Shown here: positions 1 through 7,226 of the stretch, in pieces
Layout: each line of letters opens with the position of its first letter
How positions within the stretch are numbered: the first letter of the stretch is position 1
NCBI GenBank assembly: GCA_012964275.1
Contig: DTUG01000201.1
Span: 1 to 7,562 of the forward strand
Direction of reading: 5' to 3'
DNA length: 7,562 nt
DNA from: Fidelibacterota bacterium
GTDB taxonomy: Bacteria; Fidelibacterota; Marinisomatia; Marinisomatales; UBA1611
Program-made: the position numbers and the translations under genes
The notes under the pieces: generated by a model
The model's input: the letters and a program-made list of their open reading frames with translations, nothing else
What the model was told of the DNA's origin: nothing
Databases searched by the model: none

Positions 1-557
1 AGCATATATTTCCATGTAGGGATATGAACTATAGATCTCACATTGTTGCCTGGCTTGATCATCTGACCTCTACCAATATGTTTTTGTTCCAGATAGGCAA
101 CGTTCCAATACACATAGCAGATAACCAGGTAAAAGGCAGAAGCCATAGGACCCATTAATAGGTAGTATGGCTCACCGCCGTTCTGATAAACTAGCCAGGA
201 AAAACCAGCCATGACAAATATGAAGCCTGTACCATCAAGCACACGGTCCAGAAAACCGCCCTTGAGCGTAGCTTGACCCCGGTAACGGGCAAGGTTGCCA
301 TCCATACTATCTAATACCTGGCCTAACTGGAGTGAGATTACAGCTGCAATAATAGCGATGCGATCATTAGTAACCATTAAACCGGCAGGAATCATTTTAG
401 CAAAAAATGAAAGCCAGGTAATTCCAATTGGAGTTACCCATTTATAGTCCCCAATCACTCCTAATATGATCCACGAAAAGGGATCACCGAATGTTATGGT
501 CCACCAGTCTTTCGCCTGGCGGTTTTTCATAGCAGCGTATCTGTCTTTGAATTTCAT
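1..557 (-). CDS. CDP-alcohol phosphatidyltransferase family membrane enzyme (C-terminus beyond window)
   Basis: The family moves a phospho-alcohol group from a CDP-alcohol to an acceptor alcohol, releasing CMP, at the cytoplasmic face of the inner membrane. I translated 185 residues by hand. The full signature DGx2ARx8Gx3Dx3D is intact: D83, D86-G87, A90-R91, G100, D104 and D108, so the metal-binding catalytic site looks functional. Hydrophobic stretches lie at about 42-62, 66-82, 109-126 and 131-152. The N-terminus is soluble and basic, with a Lys-Asp-Trp-Trp at 16-19. The ATG at 557 is the first possible start, because the upstream gene's TGA is in the same frame two codons earlier. A weak GGAAAGGA lies about 14 bases upstream. 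It is the third gene of a leftward cluster after an ABC exporter and a glycerophosphotransferase-like gene. The substrate (glycerol-3-phosphate, inositol phosphate, ethanolamine or another alcohol) cannot be read from the motif. Family assignment is firm; the exact reaction is unknown. Confidence 0.9.
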   Translation of the reverse strand, partial: MKFKDRYAAMKNRQAKDWWTITFGDPFSWIILGVIGDYKWVTPIGITWLSFFAKMIPAGLMVTNDRIAIIAAVISLQLGQVLDSMDGNLARYRGQATLKGGFLDRVLDGTGFIFVMAGFSWLVYQNGGEPYYLLMGPMASAFYLVICYVYWNVAYLEQKHIGRGQMIKPGNNVRSIVHIPTWKYM

Positions 558-563
558 TGTCGA

Positions 564-1685
564 TCAATTTATCCTTTCCAAAATATAGTCTCGCACGCGC
601 ACGGATGCCTGGCCATCCAATTTAAAAAGCATTTTTTCCCGGTATTTTCGGATCACATCCAATCGTTGATCAATTTCATTGAAGGCCGCTTCAACGATTG
701 ACGGCAAACCAGCTGGCAGTTTGAGTTCAAAACAGAATTTGGAAATATCGCGATCCATTTCATCATTTAGCCGATTCCGATAAAGCCGGGATCGGAATAA
801 TAGATGAGATAATTTTAACTTCAGAAACTTGTTCACGATTACCGGTTTTTCCAGGGCCATCATTTCATATATAGTGCTCGATGCATCCGTGATTAATATA
901 TCAGCAAGCTTATAGAGATGGACTATATTATAAATCTCGGGTTCCACTAACTTAATGTGGTCATATTTCTCTGCCAGTTTATATGCTAAGTGACGCTGGG
1001 GTTTCAAATTAATGTCTCCGAACCGATCCATGAAATGTACCCACATATGAAGTTTCAGGATTACATTGTAATCCCGGGTCAATTCTCCAAGATGCATCCC
1101 GAATTTTTCAAGCGAACTGGGATAAAATGTAGGGGCAAACAAGATTGTCTTTTTCCCAAGGTCCAGACCTAGTTTTTTTATCAGTTTTTCTTTTTGTCCT
1201 TCATTATCATAAAATAATGGATCAAGCTTGGTGAAACCAGTGAGAACCAGGTCTGTTTCAATCCCGTGATCTCGTAATTGCTGGATACGGTATTCTCCCT
1301 CTACAAAGCGAACATCCAGCCTGTTATGATTATCGCGCCAATAGGAAGGTTTGACACCAATGCCATGATAAATCATGCCCACTAACGTTGAGTTTGGAAC
1401 AAACTCTTCAAGTTTATATCTTGACCAGCCACAGATAAATACATCGGGCGCCAGGTCCCGTATCACCTTTGATCGGTTTTTTTCTGTATCAGCCTTAATG
1501 ACCGTCCCGGGCCGGTTCTCAAGAATAGAGAGAGTCAATGTTTTTTCATCTTGGTCTACCTCGTTAGATGTGGATAGAAATAGCTCAAACCGGTCGTCCT
1601 GAGCTAATAAGTCTATGACCGGATCAAACTGTGGCAAATGATATAGATGATAGGCATCAAAGAGAATTGAAATCTTGTCAGGCAT
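564..1685 (-). CDS. CDP-glycerol glycerophosphotransferase (TagB/TagF-like) family protein
   Basis: 373 residues, a GT-B-like enzyme related to teichoic acid primases and polymerases, which transfer glycerol-phosphate from CDP-glycerol to a lipid-linked or polyol acceptor on the cytoplasmic face of the membrane. Family landmarks occur in the expected order: YHGIG with His107, TGFTKLDPLF at 149-158, the nucleotide-site start ILFAPTF at 181-187, KLHMW at 211-215, and the C-terminal DILITDASS at 262-270 followed by YEMMALEKPVI. There is no signal peptide or clear membrane segment, so it is probably cytoplasmic or peripheral. It is shorter than two-domain TagF polymerases and close to a single catalytic domain. 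Its ATG lies 7 bases after the ABC exporter's stop, and no good Shine-Dalgarno precedes it, so it probably relies on coupled translation. It ends 6 bases before the CDP-alcohol enzyme. The donor might be another CDP-polyol. Superfamily is confident; activity is inferred. Confidence 0.85.
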   Translation of the reverse strand: MPDKISILFDAYHLYHLPQFDPVIDLLAQDDRFELFLSTSNEVDQDEKTLTLSILENRPGTVIKADTEKNRSKVIRDLAPDVFICGWSRYKLEEFVPNSTLVGMIYHGIGVKPSYWRDNHNRLDVRFVEGEYRIQQLRDHGIETDLVLTGFTKLDPLFYDNEGQKEKLIKKLGLDLGKKTILFAPTFYPSSLEKFGMHLGELTRDYNVILKLHMWVHFMDRFGDINLKPQRHLAYKLAEKYDHIKLVEPEIYNIVHLYKLADILITDASSTIYEMMALEKPVIVNKFLKLKLSHLLFRSRLYRNRLNDEMDRDISKFCFELKLPAGLPSIVEAAFNEIDQRLDVIRKYREKMLFKLDGQASVRVRDYILERIN

Positions 1686-1692
1686 TGACTTT

Positions 1693-3522
1693 TTAATAGC
1701 GGAACTGGTTTTTATGCAGCTTGGAGTAGAGTCCTTTTTTTGCTACCAGGTTATCATGGTTGCCCTGCTCTACGATACGCCCTTCATCCATTACTATGAT
1801 CATATCGGCCTTTTGGATTGTAGATAATCGGTGGGCTATTACCAAAACAGTACGGTCCGCTATGAGCGTTTCAAGAGCCGATTGAACCAACCGTTCCGAT
1901 TCAGTATCAAGCGCTGATGTAGCTTCATCCAAGATCAGGATCGGAGGATTTTTTAGCACCGCTCGAGCAATAGCTATCCTCTGGCGCTGTCCACCGGACA
2001 GACGCACTCCCTTTTCACCAATAACCGTATCAAATCCCTGGGGCTGCTCCAATATAAAGTCCAATGCATTAGCGGTCCTGGCTACTGCTTTAAGCTGGTC
2101 TTCATCGGTGCTGTTAATTCCGTAAGTAATATTGGAACGGATTGTGTCATCGAAAAGAATTGTTTCCTGTGAGACAATACCCATCAGCCGGCGTAAAGAA
2201 TTAAGTTCGATATCGCAAATATCCTTGCCGTCAATTGTGATCCTACCGGAATTCACATCATAAAACCGGGGGATCAGATCCGCTATGGTAGATTTTCCCG
2301 CTCCACTGGGTCCCACCAGAGCAAGAATGGTACCCTTTTTTAGCTCGAATGAAATATCGTCAAGAACAGTATCACTGCCTTCGTAATGAAAACTTACCTG
2401 ATCAAAACTAATACGCTCATTGAATGCAGTTATCTGTTCAGCATCAGATTTGGACACAATCGCACTTGGTGTGTCTAAAACATCAAACACCCGTTCCGCA
2501 GATGCCACACCTTTTTGCAGTTCCATACTTGCGTTACTTAGTAGGCGAACCGGTCCGAAAACGCTGAACAAGATTAGAATAAAGCGAATAAAATCTTCCG
2601 AAGTCATCCCGGCACTGACCAAAACATCTCGCCCGCCAATCCACAACAGAGTCACTCCGATAATAGCACCAATAGTTTCCGTCAGGGGTGATGAGATGAG
2701 TCGCAATTTTGCCCTTTTTAATAATAGCTGGTAATAACGTTTCTGCTCTTTATGAAAACGTTCAGTTTCATGTGACTCCATGGCAAAAGCCTTTACAACG
2801 CGAATGGAGTTCAGATTCTCAGTCATGATATTCATGATTCGGGCAATTTTTTCAGCCGTACGTTTTGATTTTCTTCGAATACTTTTGCCAATGGCAATAA
2901 TGGTCGCACCGGTCAAAGGCACAATGATGGCTGCAACTAGGGCCAGTTTAACATTGATAATGATCAACAATGCAACAAAGACAACAATGTTGATAGGCTC
3001 AACAAAAAGTTTATGAAAGCTGGTCCCGAACGCTACTCGCATATTGGACACATCATTGATAACAATAGAGGTGAGTTCTCCGGAGCGAGCCTTATCAAAA
3101 TAGGAAAGCGACATAGAATGCAAATGACCATATATCCGGTTTCGCAAGCTTGTGATCAGATTAAACTGGATATAGGTGAGTGATATATTCTTTAGATACA
3201 GGAAAATATTTTTAATAAAAAATGCTCCCAGTAGCACCAGGCATAATACTTTTAGTGATTCCACCGGAGAATCTCGGAGAATCAGTTCATTGGTCCAGTA
3301 TTTCAGCTGGTCGTTTATACTAACTTTTGTCCTGGTTAAAATCTCATGATTTTGGATCAGTTCATCAAAATCTGTTAATATATTATTAAATAGGGAAGCG
3401 GTGAGCCATATGGACAGGCAATTAAATATCACGTAGATAAAAGCCGATAGTGTAGACAGAACCAGAAACGGCCAATACGGAATGACCAATTTTACCAGTC
3501 TTGTATAAACTGAAGTCTTCAT
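1693..3522 (-). CDS. MsbA-like ABC exporter, fused membrane and ATPase domains
   Basis: 609 residues, the usual size for a half-transporter that works as a homodimer and flips lipid or lipid-linked substrates across the inner membrane using ATP. The N-terminal membrane domain (about 12-330) has TM helices near 14-42, 90-112, 170-205 and 280-325. The ATPase domain is complete: Walker A GPSGAGKST at 404-412, Q-loop Gln452, signature LSGGQ at 508-512, Walker B ILILDE at 528-533, D-loop SALD at 536-539 and H-loop His564. The hydrophilic loop after TM1 (about 45-90) is long for MsbA. The start ATG has an AGGGA six bases upstream. It is the first gene of the leftward cluster, followed after 7 bases by the glycerophosphotransferase-like gene, so its cargo is plausibly the lipid or glycoconjugate made by its partners. 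MsbA-type half-transporters also export lipid A, peptides or drugs, so I do not assign msbA. Confidence 0.92.
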   Translation of the reverse strand: MKTSVYTRLVKLVIPYWPFLVLSTLSAFIYVIFNCLSIWLTASLFNNILTDFDELIQNHEILTRTKVSINDQLKYWTNELILRDSPVESLKVLCLVLLGAFFIKNIFLYLKNISLTYIQFNLITSLRNRIYGHLHSMSLSYFDKARSGELTSIVINDVSNMRVAFGTSFHKLFVEPINIVVFVALLIIINVKLALVAAIIVPLTGATIIAIGKSIRRKSKRTAEKIARIMNIMTENLNSIRVVKAFAMESHETERFHKEQKRYYQLLLKRAKLRLISSPLTETIGAIIGVTLLWIGGRDVLVSAGMTSEDFIRFILILFSVFGPVRLLSNASMELQKGVASAERVFDVLDTPSAIVSKSDAEQITAFNERISFDQVSFHYEGSDTVLDDISFELKKGTILALVGPSGAGKSTIADLIPRFYDVNSGRITIDGKDICDIELNSLRRLMGIVSQETILFDDTIRSNITYGINSTDEDQLKAVARTANALDFILEQPQGFDTVIGEKGVRLSGGQRQRIAIARAVLKNPPILILDEATSALDTESERLVQSALETLIADRTVLVIAHRLSTIQKADMIIVMDEGRIVEQGNHDNLVAKKGLYSKLHKNQFRY

Positions 3523-3528
3523 GCGTTT

Positions 3529-3533
3529 TCCCT
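3529..3533 (-). promoter_or_regulatory. Shine-Dalgarno of the ABC exporter gene
   Basis: AGGGA on the minus strand, six bases before the ATG at 3522. It supports that start and is the only strong ribosome binding site in the three-gene cluster, so the two downstream genes may depend on translational coupling to this one. Confidence 0.7.
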
Positions 3534-3585
3534 ATAAAGGTGAACCATAGTGATTTCTAACAACGATATTTTCTGTACACTGTTT

Positions 3586-3601
3586 CTAATTGGCCGATTA
3601 G
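3586..3601. promoter_or_regulatory. 16-bp imperfect palindrome, candidate operator
   Basis: The sequence is CTAATTGGCCGATTAG, where seven of eight base pairs are symmetric; the only mismatch is next to the central GGCC. It lies 63 bases upstream of the ABC exporter's start and 117 bases upstream of hemW. That position suits a binding site for a dimeric regulator of either unit. No regulator gene is in the window, and one palindrome of this quality could arise by chance. Confidence 0.3.
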
Positions 3602-3718
3602 GGACTAAGGTTCATAACAGGCTCTTTCATTCCGGGTAATTCGACCCAATCTTTCCAATCTGTAAATTTCGTAGTAACAGTCCTCACTTCACAGGAAAAG
3701 ATTAACTACTGAGAAGGG

Positions 3719-4876
3719 ATGTATCACAAGGTAAATTCTTCCGTGATAAGGGCCGGCATCTATATCCACGTTCCCTTTTGTACTGTGCGGTGTATGTACT
3801 GTGATTTTTATACCATTACTTATGAAAAAAACTCTATTCCACAATTTTTAAATGCGATCGTTTCAGAAATTGAGCGATGTGAATTAGATACATTAAACTG
3901 GATTATTGACACTTTATTTATTGGCGGGGGCACACCCAGTCTTTTGGATAGTAAAAGTATTGAGGTAATACTCAAAGTTCTGCAAAAGAATTATGATCTT
4001 TCAAATATTCAAGAGTTCACCATCGAGATAAATCCAGGAGAATCGTCTCTACATCAGTTAAGGAATTTTCGGGGCCTAGGGATCAATCGTATTTCTATAG
4101 GTGTGCAGTCTCTTGAACCTGAATTATTGAAATTTTTAACTCGTAATCATTCAATTGATGATATATATAAAACCTATAATCATGCCAGGATTGCAGGGTT
4201 TGATAATATAAATTTTGATCTGCTGTACAATATACCAGGACAAACTATAGAGCAATGGAAACGAAACCTGGAAAGAATAATTATGCTGGATCCAGCCCAT
4301 ATCTCCGCTTATGCTTTAATTGTGGAAAAAGGAACAGAACTGCACCAACTGGTACATGACGGCAAGGTGAGCATTCCCGGAGATCCGGACGGCACAACAT
4401 GGTTGTCTTTCACGACTAAATATCTATCCGATCATGGTTTTTCTCCCTACGAAATCTCGAGCTTTACCCAGCCTGGTCAGGAATGCAGGCATAACTTACA
4501 CTACTGGAGAATGGAGCCTTGCCTTGCTTTTGGGCCTTCTGCCCACGGATTTGATGGTCACCGGCGCTGGAAAAATGTCAGTTCAATGCAAGATTATTTG
4601 GATAAAATCAAGAATGGTGAATCACCCGTCGTGTTTACTGAAGAACTAAATTATAAGAATATCTTAAATGAAAAAGTTGGTTTTGGAATACGGATGACGG
4701 AAGGTGTAGATCTGAAAAAAATCCAGCAGCCTGAATTATCTATGTTGAAACTCAATCTGGAAAAATCAGAGAAAATGTGGCCTGGCTGTATTGTTAAAAA
4801 CAATGAACACTTAAAACTAAGTGAAAAAGGAATTCTATTTGCTGATTCAATTGCTGTGGACCTGATGATCGGTTAA
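3719..4876 (+). CDS. hemW: HemW-type radical SAM heme chaperone
   Basis: 385 residues, normal for HemW, a cytoplasmic heme-binding radical SAM protein thought to deliver heme to membrane or respiratory proteins. The [4Fe-4S]/SAM motif is C21-x3-C25-x2-C28 followed by Phe30. HemN coproporphyrinogen III dehydrogenase has a fourth Cys at that place, so this is HemW rather than HemN. GGGTPSLL at 69-76 is the SAM-binding glycine motif, and the HemW-specific YEISSF (244-249) with ECRHNLHYW (255-263) is present, followed by the C-terminal HemW domain. The start is uncertain: GAGAAGGG abuts the ATG at 3719 with almost no spacer, while a GTG at 3743 has an AAGG 11 bases upstream and would begin nearer the conserved IYIHVPFC. 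It opens the rightward block and lies 41 bases before the transporter gene, possibly co-transcribed. Databases often mislabel this family as oxygen-independent coproporphyrinogen oxidase. Confidence 0.92.
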   Translation: MYHKVNSSVIRAGIYIHVPFCTVRCMYCDFYTITYEKNSIPQFLNAIVSEIERCELDTLNWIIDTLFIGGGTPSLLDSKSIEVILKVLQKNYDLSNIQEFTIEINPGESSLHQLRNFRGLGINRISIGVQSLEPELLKFLTRNHSIDDIYKTYNHARIAGFDNINFDLLYNIPGQTIEQWKRNLERIIMLDPAHISAYALIVEKGTELHQLVHDGKVSIPGDPDGTTWLSFTTKYLSDHGFSPYEISSFTQPGQECRHNLHYWRMEPCLAFGPSAHGFDGHRRWKNVSSMQDYLDKIKNGESPVVFTEELNYKNILNEKVGFGIRMTEGVDLKKIQQPELSMLKLNLEKSEKMWPGCIVKNNEHLKLSEKGILFADSIAVDLMIG

Positions 4877-4917
4877 CCCCACGATTTATCACTCTTTGAT
4901 TTGTCAATGCTCTAGAT

Positions 4918-6255
4918 ATGCATGATCCTTTGAAAAGGCGCCTTGGCCTGGCTGCCGTCTTGGCAGTCGTAATGGGCGATATGATGGGATCGGGTATTTT
5001 TTATACACCCCAGGAACTGGCTCCAATTGCCATCCATTCATGGCAGATATACTTTTTATGGGCACTGTGTGGAATTATTGTTCTATGCGGCGCCTTAACC
5101 GTGGCCGAAGCCAGTACTTATTTCCCCAGGTCAGGAGCAGACTACTTTATTTTAAAAGAAGCATGGGGCGAAGGGCTTGGTTTCCTGCGGGTTTGGGCTA
5201 ATATGTGGGTGGCTGGTCCTGGATCAATCGCCGCCGTCGCAATTTTATTCGGGAAATTTTTTGTCGATTTTTCAGGCTGGAGCGTGAATCCAATTGCGGC
5301 GGGAACTGCCGCTATTTTATTATTTATCGGAGTTAACCTTATGGGCATTTCCTGGGGAGGGTGGACCCAAATTCTATTAACAGCTATTAAATTATCTGCA
5401 CTGTTATTACTGGTGAGTGTCAGTATTATAATTGTCGATGCTACACCCGTTGAATCAACTCTGAATGAAACTTCTGCCACAGGCGGATTCCTGGATTTTT
5501 TTCGATTAACCGGGTTGGGAATTGGAGCAGTGCTATTCACCTACGACGGCTGGACTGATATCATCCACACCGCCGGCGAAGTGAAAGAACCTAAAAGAAA
5601 TATTCCCCTTGGCCTGTCCATTGGAATAATCGGAATCATACTGCTTTATCTTCTGACAAATTTTGCTTACTTGAGAATTGTCCCTCTCCAGGAAATGGCC
5701 CAATCCAGTCAGTTGGCTGTATTCACCGTAGCCGAAGCTACCTTTGGTGAGATTGGCGGAAAGTTCATTTCGCTGTTAATGATAGTATCCATCCTGGGAG
5801 CTCTGGGTGGGCTGATCATGACCAATCCCCGTCTTGTTTATGGCATGAGCGCTCAATTTCAAAGACCGAGTGGCCATTCCCTTTTCAAATTCTTATCTTA
5901 TGTTAATCCAAAAACCGATGTCCCAGCCGGTTCATTACTATTTATCGGTACCGTTTCAATCCTGGCTTTGGTTTATTTACAGTCATTTAGTCGAATTGTT
6001 AATTTTTTCATCGTACCAAACCATTTTTTCAATATTATGTTGGTCGCTTCAATTTTCATATTCCGGCAAAGAAAAATTGGGAATCATCATGATTATCAAA
6101 CGCCCTTTTTTCCAATCACACCCATTTTGTATATTATTACAATTGTGGGATTTTTAATCAGTGCAATTATTTTTCGCCCTCATGATACCATCATTGGAAT
6201 TATTTTAACCGCTACAGGAATTCCATTTTATCTCTGGCTTAAAGAAAGGAAATAA
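4918..6255 (+). CDS. APC-superfamily amino acid permease
   Basis: 445 residues and very hydrophobic, with about twelve membrane segments (roughly 12-32, 44-64, 95-118, 128-146, 151-174, 196-214, 230-252, 284-302, 335-355, 360-382, 398-418, 421-441). Family marks are GSGIF at 24-28, the unwound substrate site of TM1; FTYDGW at 207-212 in TM6; EVKEPKRNIP at 221-230; and NPRLVYGMS at 303-311. These place it in the APC amino acid transporters, close to LAT-type exchangers and proton symporters of the inner membrane. The substrate cannot be read from the sequence. The next gene, one base downstream, encodes a deiminase or amidinotransferase, so arginine or a guanidino compound is a reasonable inference, possibly in exchange for a product. 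The ATG at 4918 puts a short basic segment before TM1 as usual, but it lacks a clear Shine-Dalgarno; an earlier ATG at 4907 hits a stop after one codon. Confidence 0.9.
   Translation: MHDPLKRRLGLAAVLAVVMGDMMGSGIFYTPQELAPIAIHSWQIYFLWALCGIIVLCGALTVAEASTYFPRSGADYFILKEAWGEGLGFLRVWANMWVAGPGSIAAVAILFGKFFVDFSGWSVNPIAAGTAAILLFIGVNLMGISWGGWTQILLTAIKLSALLLLVSVSIIIVDATPVESTLNETSATGGFLDFFRLTGLGIGAVLFTYDGWTDIIHTAGEVKEPKRNIPLGLSIGIIGIILLYLLTNFAYLRIVPLQEMAQSSQLAVFTVAEATFGEIGGKFISLLMIVSILGALGGLIMTNPRLVYGMSAQFQRPSGHSLFKFLSYVNPKTDVPAGSLLFIGTVSILALVYLQSFSRIVNFFIVPNHFFNIMLVASIFIFRQRKIGNHHDYQTPFFPITPILYIITIVGFLISAIIFRPHDTIIGIILTATGIPFYLWLKERK
6245..6250 (+). promoter_or_regulatory. Shine-Dalgarno of the deiminase-like gene, inside the permease gene
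   Basis: AAAGGA lies in the last codons of the permease gene, six bases before the ATG at 6257. The permease stop and this ATG are one base apart, so terminating ribosomes can re-initiate. This indicates coupled, roughly matched expression of transporter and enzyme. Confidence 0.75.
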
Positions 6256-6256
6256 C

Positions 6257-7195
6257 ATGGGTTTATTTGGTGTACCCAACGCTTACGGTTCTTTGAAACG
6301 GGTATTGATGCATCGGCCAGGCGCTGAGTTGGACAAGGTGAATGAAGACAATAAAACCGAATTCAACTTTAAACGATCGGTAGATCGAAACGCATTTGTC
6401 GCTGAGTATGATATCATGCTTTCCAAATTTCAAAACCATGGGACCGAAACCATCCTGCTCACGGATGTCCTAAAAAATGATGATGATGCGATTCAATATA
6501 TACATCACCGTCCCAATATGACTTATACCCGTGATTTGGCGGCTGTTATTGAAAATGGCGCCTATTTAATGAGTCCCGGCATAAAAAGCCGCTGGGGTGA
6601 TCAGTATATTGTTGGTCGTGCTTTGGAAAAACTCGGGGTGCCAGTTAAAGGGGTTGTCGAACCTCCAGGATACCTTGAGGGCGGAGGTGTTCAACTTGTT
6701 GGGGATGACACTTGTGTGGTTTCTGTATGCGACCGCGCCAACGAAACCGGCACCCGCATGCTTAAGGAAATGATCCTGGGAAAAGAAATAAAGTACTATT
6801 TGGAAGTCCCTGTTCCCAAAGGATCTATCCACATCGACGGCTGCTTTATGGTCCTGGATGAAAAATCATGCTTAGTTTGGCCAGATATTTTTGATATATA
6901 TCCCTGTCGTCTTTACGAAGACGGTAAAAGCGAATTTAGGAATATTATGTTCATGGAGTTCCTAGATGAGCGTGGATTTGAATGTATCATTGCATCCCGG
7001 GAGGATCGCTTTGCCGGTTTTTTAAACGTTGTCATAACGGTTCGAGCTAAAAAGGCGGTTGGATTCGAACAGGATGGTCAGATTTTTAATGAAATGACTT
7101 CTCGGGGGTGGAAGTTGGACGGTTTCCGCGGATATGAATTATGGCAGGGAAACGGTGGTCCTCATTGTATGACCTGCCCAATCCTGGTGACATAA
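6257..7195 (+). CDS. Arginine deiminase / amidinotransferase-fold enzyme
   Basis: 312 residues of the guanidino-group-modifying superfamily, cytoplasmic, using a Cys-His-acid site to attack a guanidinium carbon. The N-terminus (LKRVLMHRPG at 13-22) is typical of arginine deiminases. Likely catalytic positions are all present: TRD at 91-93 (Asp93), Glu141 in EGGG, His192 and Asp194 in IHIDG, and nucleophile Cys304 in GGPHCMTC. It is about 100 residues shorter than classic ArcA deiminases, apparently lacking their helical insertion, and nearer the length of dimethylarginine hydrolases. Two features are atypical for ArcA: the motif usually EGGD is EGGG, and HCMTC resembles the HCWTC active site of glycine amidinotransferase. 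The reaction could be arginine or methylarginine hydrolysis to citrulline, or amidino transfer. It is coupled to the upstream amino acid permease; no arcB or arcC lies in the window. Fold is confident; reaction is open. Confidence 0.88.
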   Translation: MGLFGVPNAYGSLKRVLMHRPGAELDKVNEDNKTEFNFKRSVDRNAFVAEYDIMLSKFQNHGTETILLTDVLKNDDDAIQYIHHRPNMTYTRDLAAVIENGAYLMSPGIKSRWGDQYIVGRALEKLGVPVKGVVEPPGYLEGGGVQLVGDDTCVVSVCDRANETGTRMLKEMILGKEIKYYLEVPVPKGSIHIDGCFMVLDEKSCLVWPDIFDIYPCRLYEDGKSEFRNIMFMEFLDERGFECIIASREDRFAGFLNVVITVRAKKAVGFEQDGQIFNEMTSRGWKLDGFRGYELWQGNGGPHCMTCPILVT

Positions 7196-7226
7196 ATACA
7201 AATATTCTGGACAGCTATTTTATTAT
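7196..7226. other. Convergent intergenic gap without a clear terminator
   Basis: Thirty-one AT-rich bases separate two convergent stop codons. I find no GC-rich hairpin followed by a T-run in either direction, so termination may be Rho-dependent or occur inside the opposite gene. Confidence 0.5.

Larger units (their letters stand above)
3523..3718. promoter_or_regulatory. Divergent intergenic region between ABC exporter and hemW
   Basis: This 196-base non-coding gap separates two oppositely directed transcription units, so it should hold both promoters. I see no persuasive -35/-10 pair. The best minus-strand candidate is a poor TTACCC with TATGAA 17 bases later. The main structure is the 16-bp near-palindrome at 3586-3601. 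A short CCAATCT-type direct repeat lies near 3647-3660. No tRNA, riboswitch-like fold or small gene is apparent. Its promoter role is inferred only from gene orientation. Confidence 0.45.

Noticed and set aside
564..566. TGA as a recoded sense codon (alternative genetic code)
   Set aside because: The nuclease gene also ends in TGA just after its conserved core, and the transferase ends at a normal domain boundary, so TGA acts as a stop here.
2420..2734. 104-codon open frame on the plus strand
   Set aside because: It is antisense to the ABC exporter between its membrane and ATPase domains, with no recognisable motif and no ribosome binding site of note; the exporter explains the region.
3540..3615. 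Inverted copies TGAACC and GGTTCA about 60 bases apart
   Set aside because: Six-base arms at that distance are expected by chance and form no stable stem.
4907..4915. ATG-CTC-TAG mini-frame just before the permease start
   Set aside because: A two-codon frame with no ribosome binding site; probably chance.
5142..5540. 132-codon open frame on the minus strand
   Set aside because: It lies wholly inside the permease gene, opposite strongly conserved membrane segments, and its translation shows no domain or coherent composition.
6566..6832. 88-codon minus-strand open frame
   Set aside because: It is antisense to the catalytic core of the deiminase-like gene, whose motifs run through this stretch uninterrupted.
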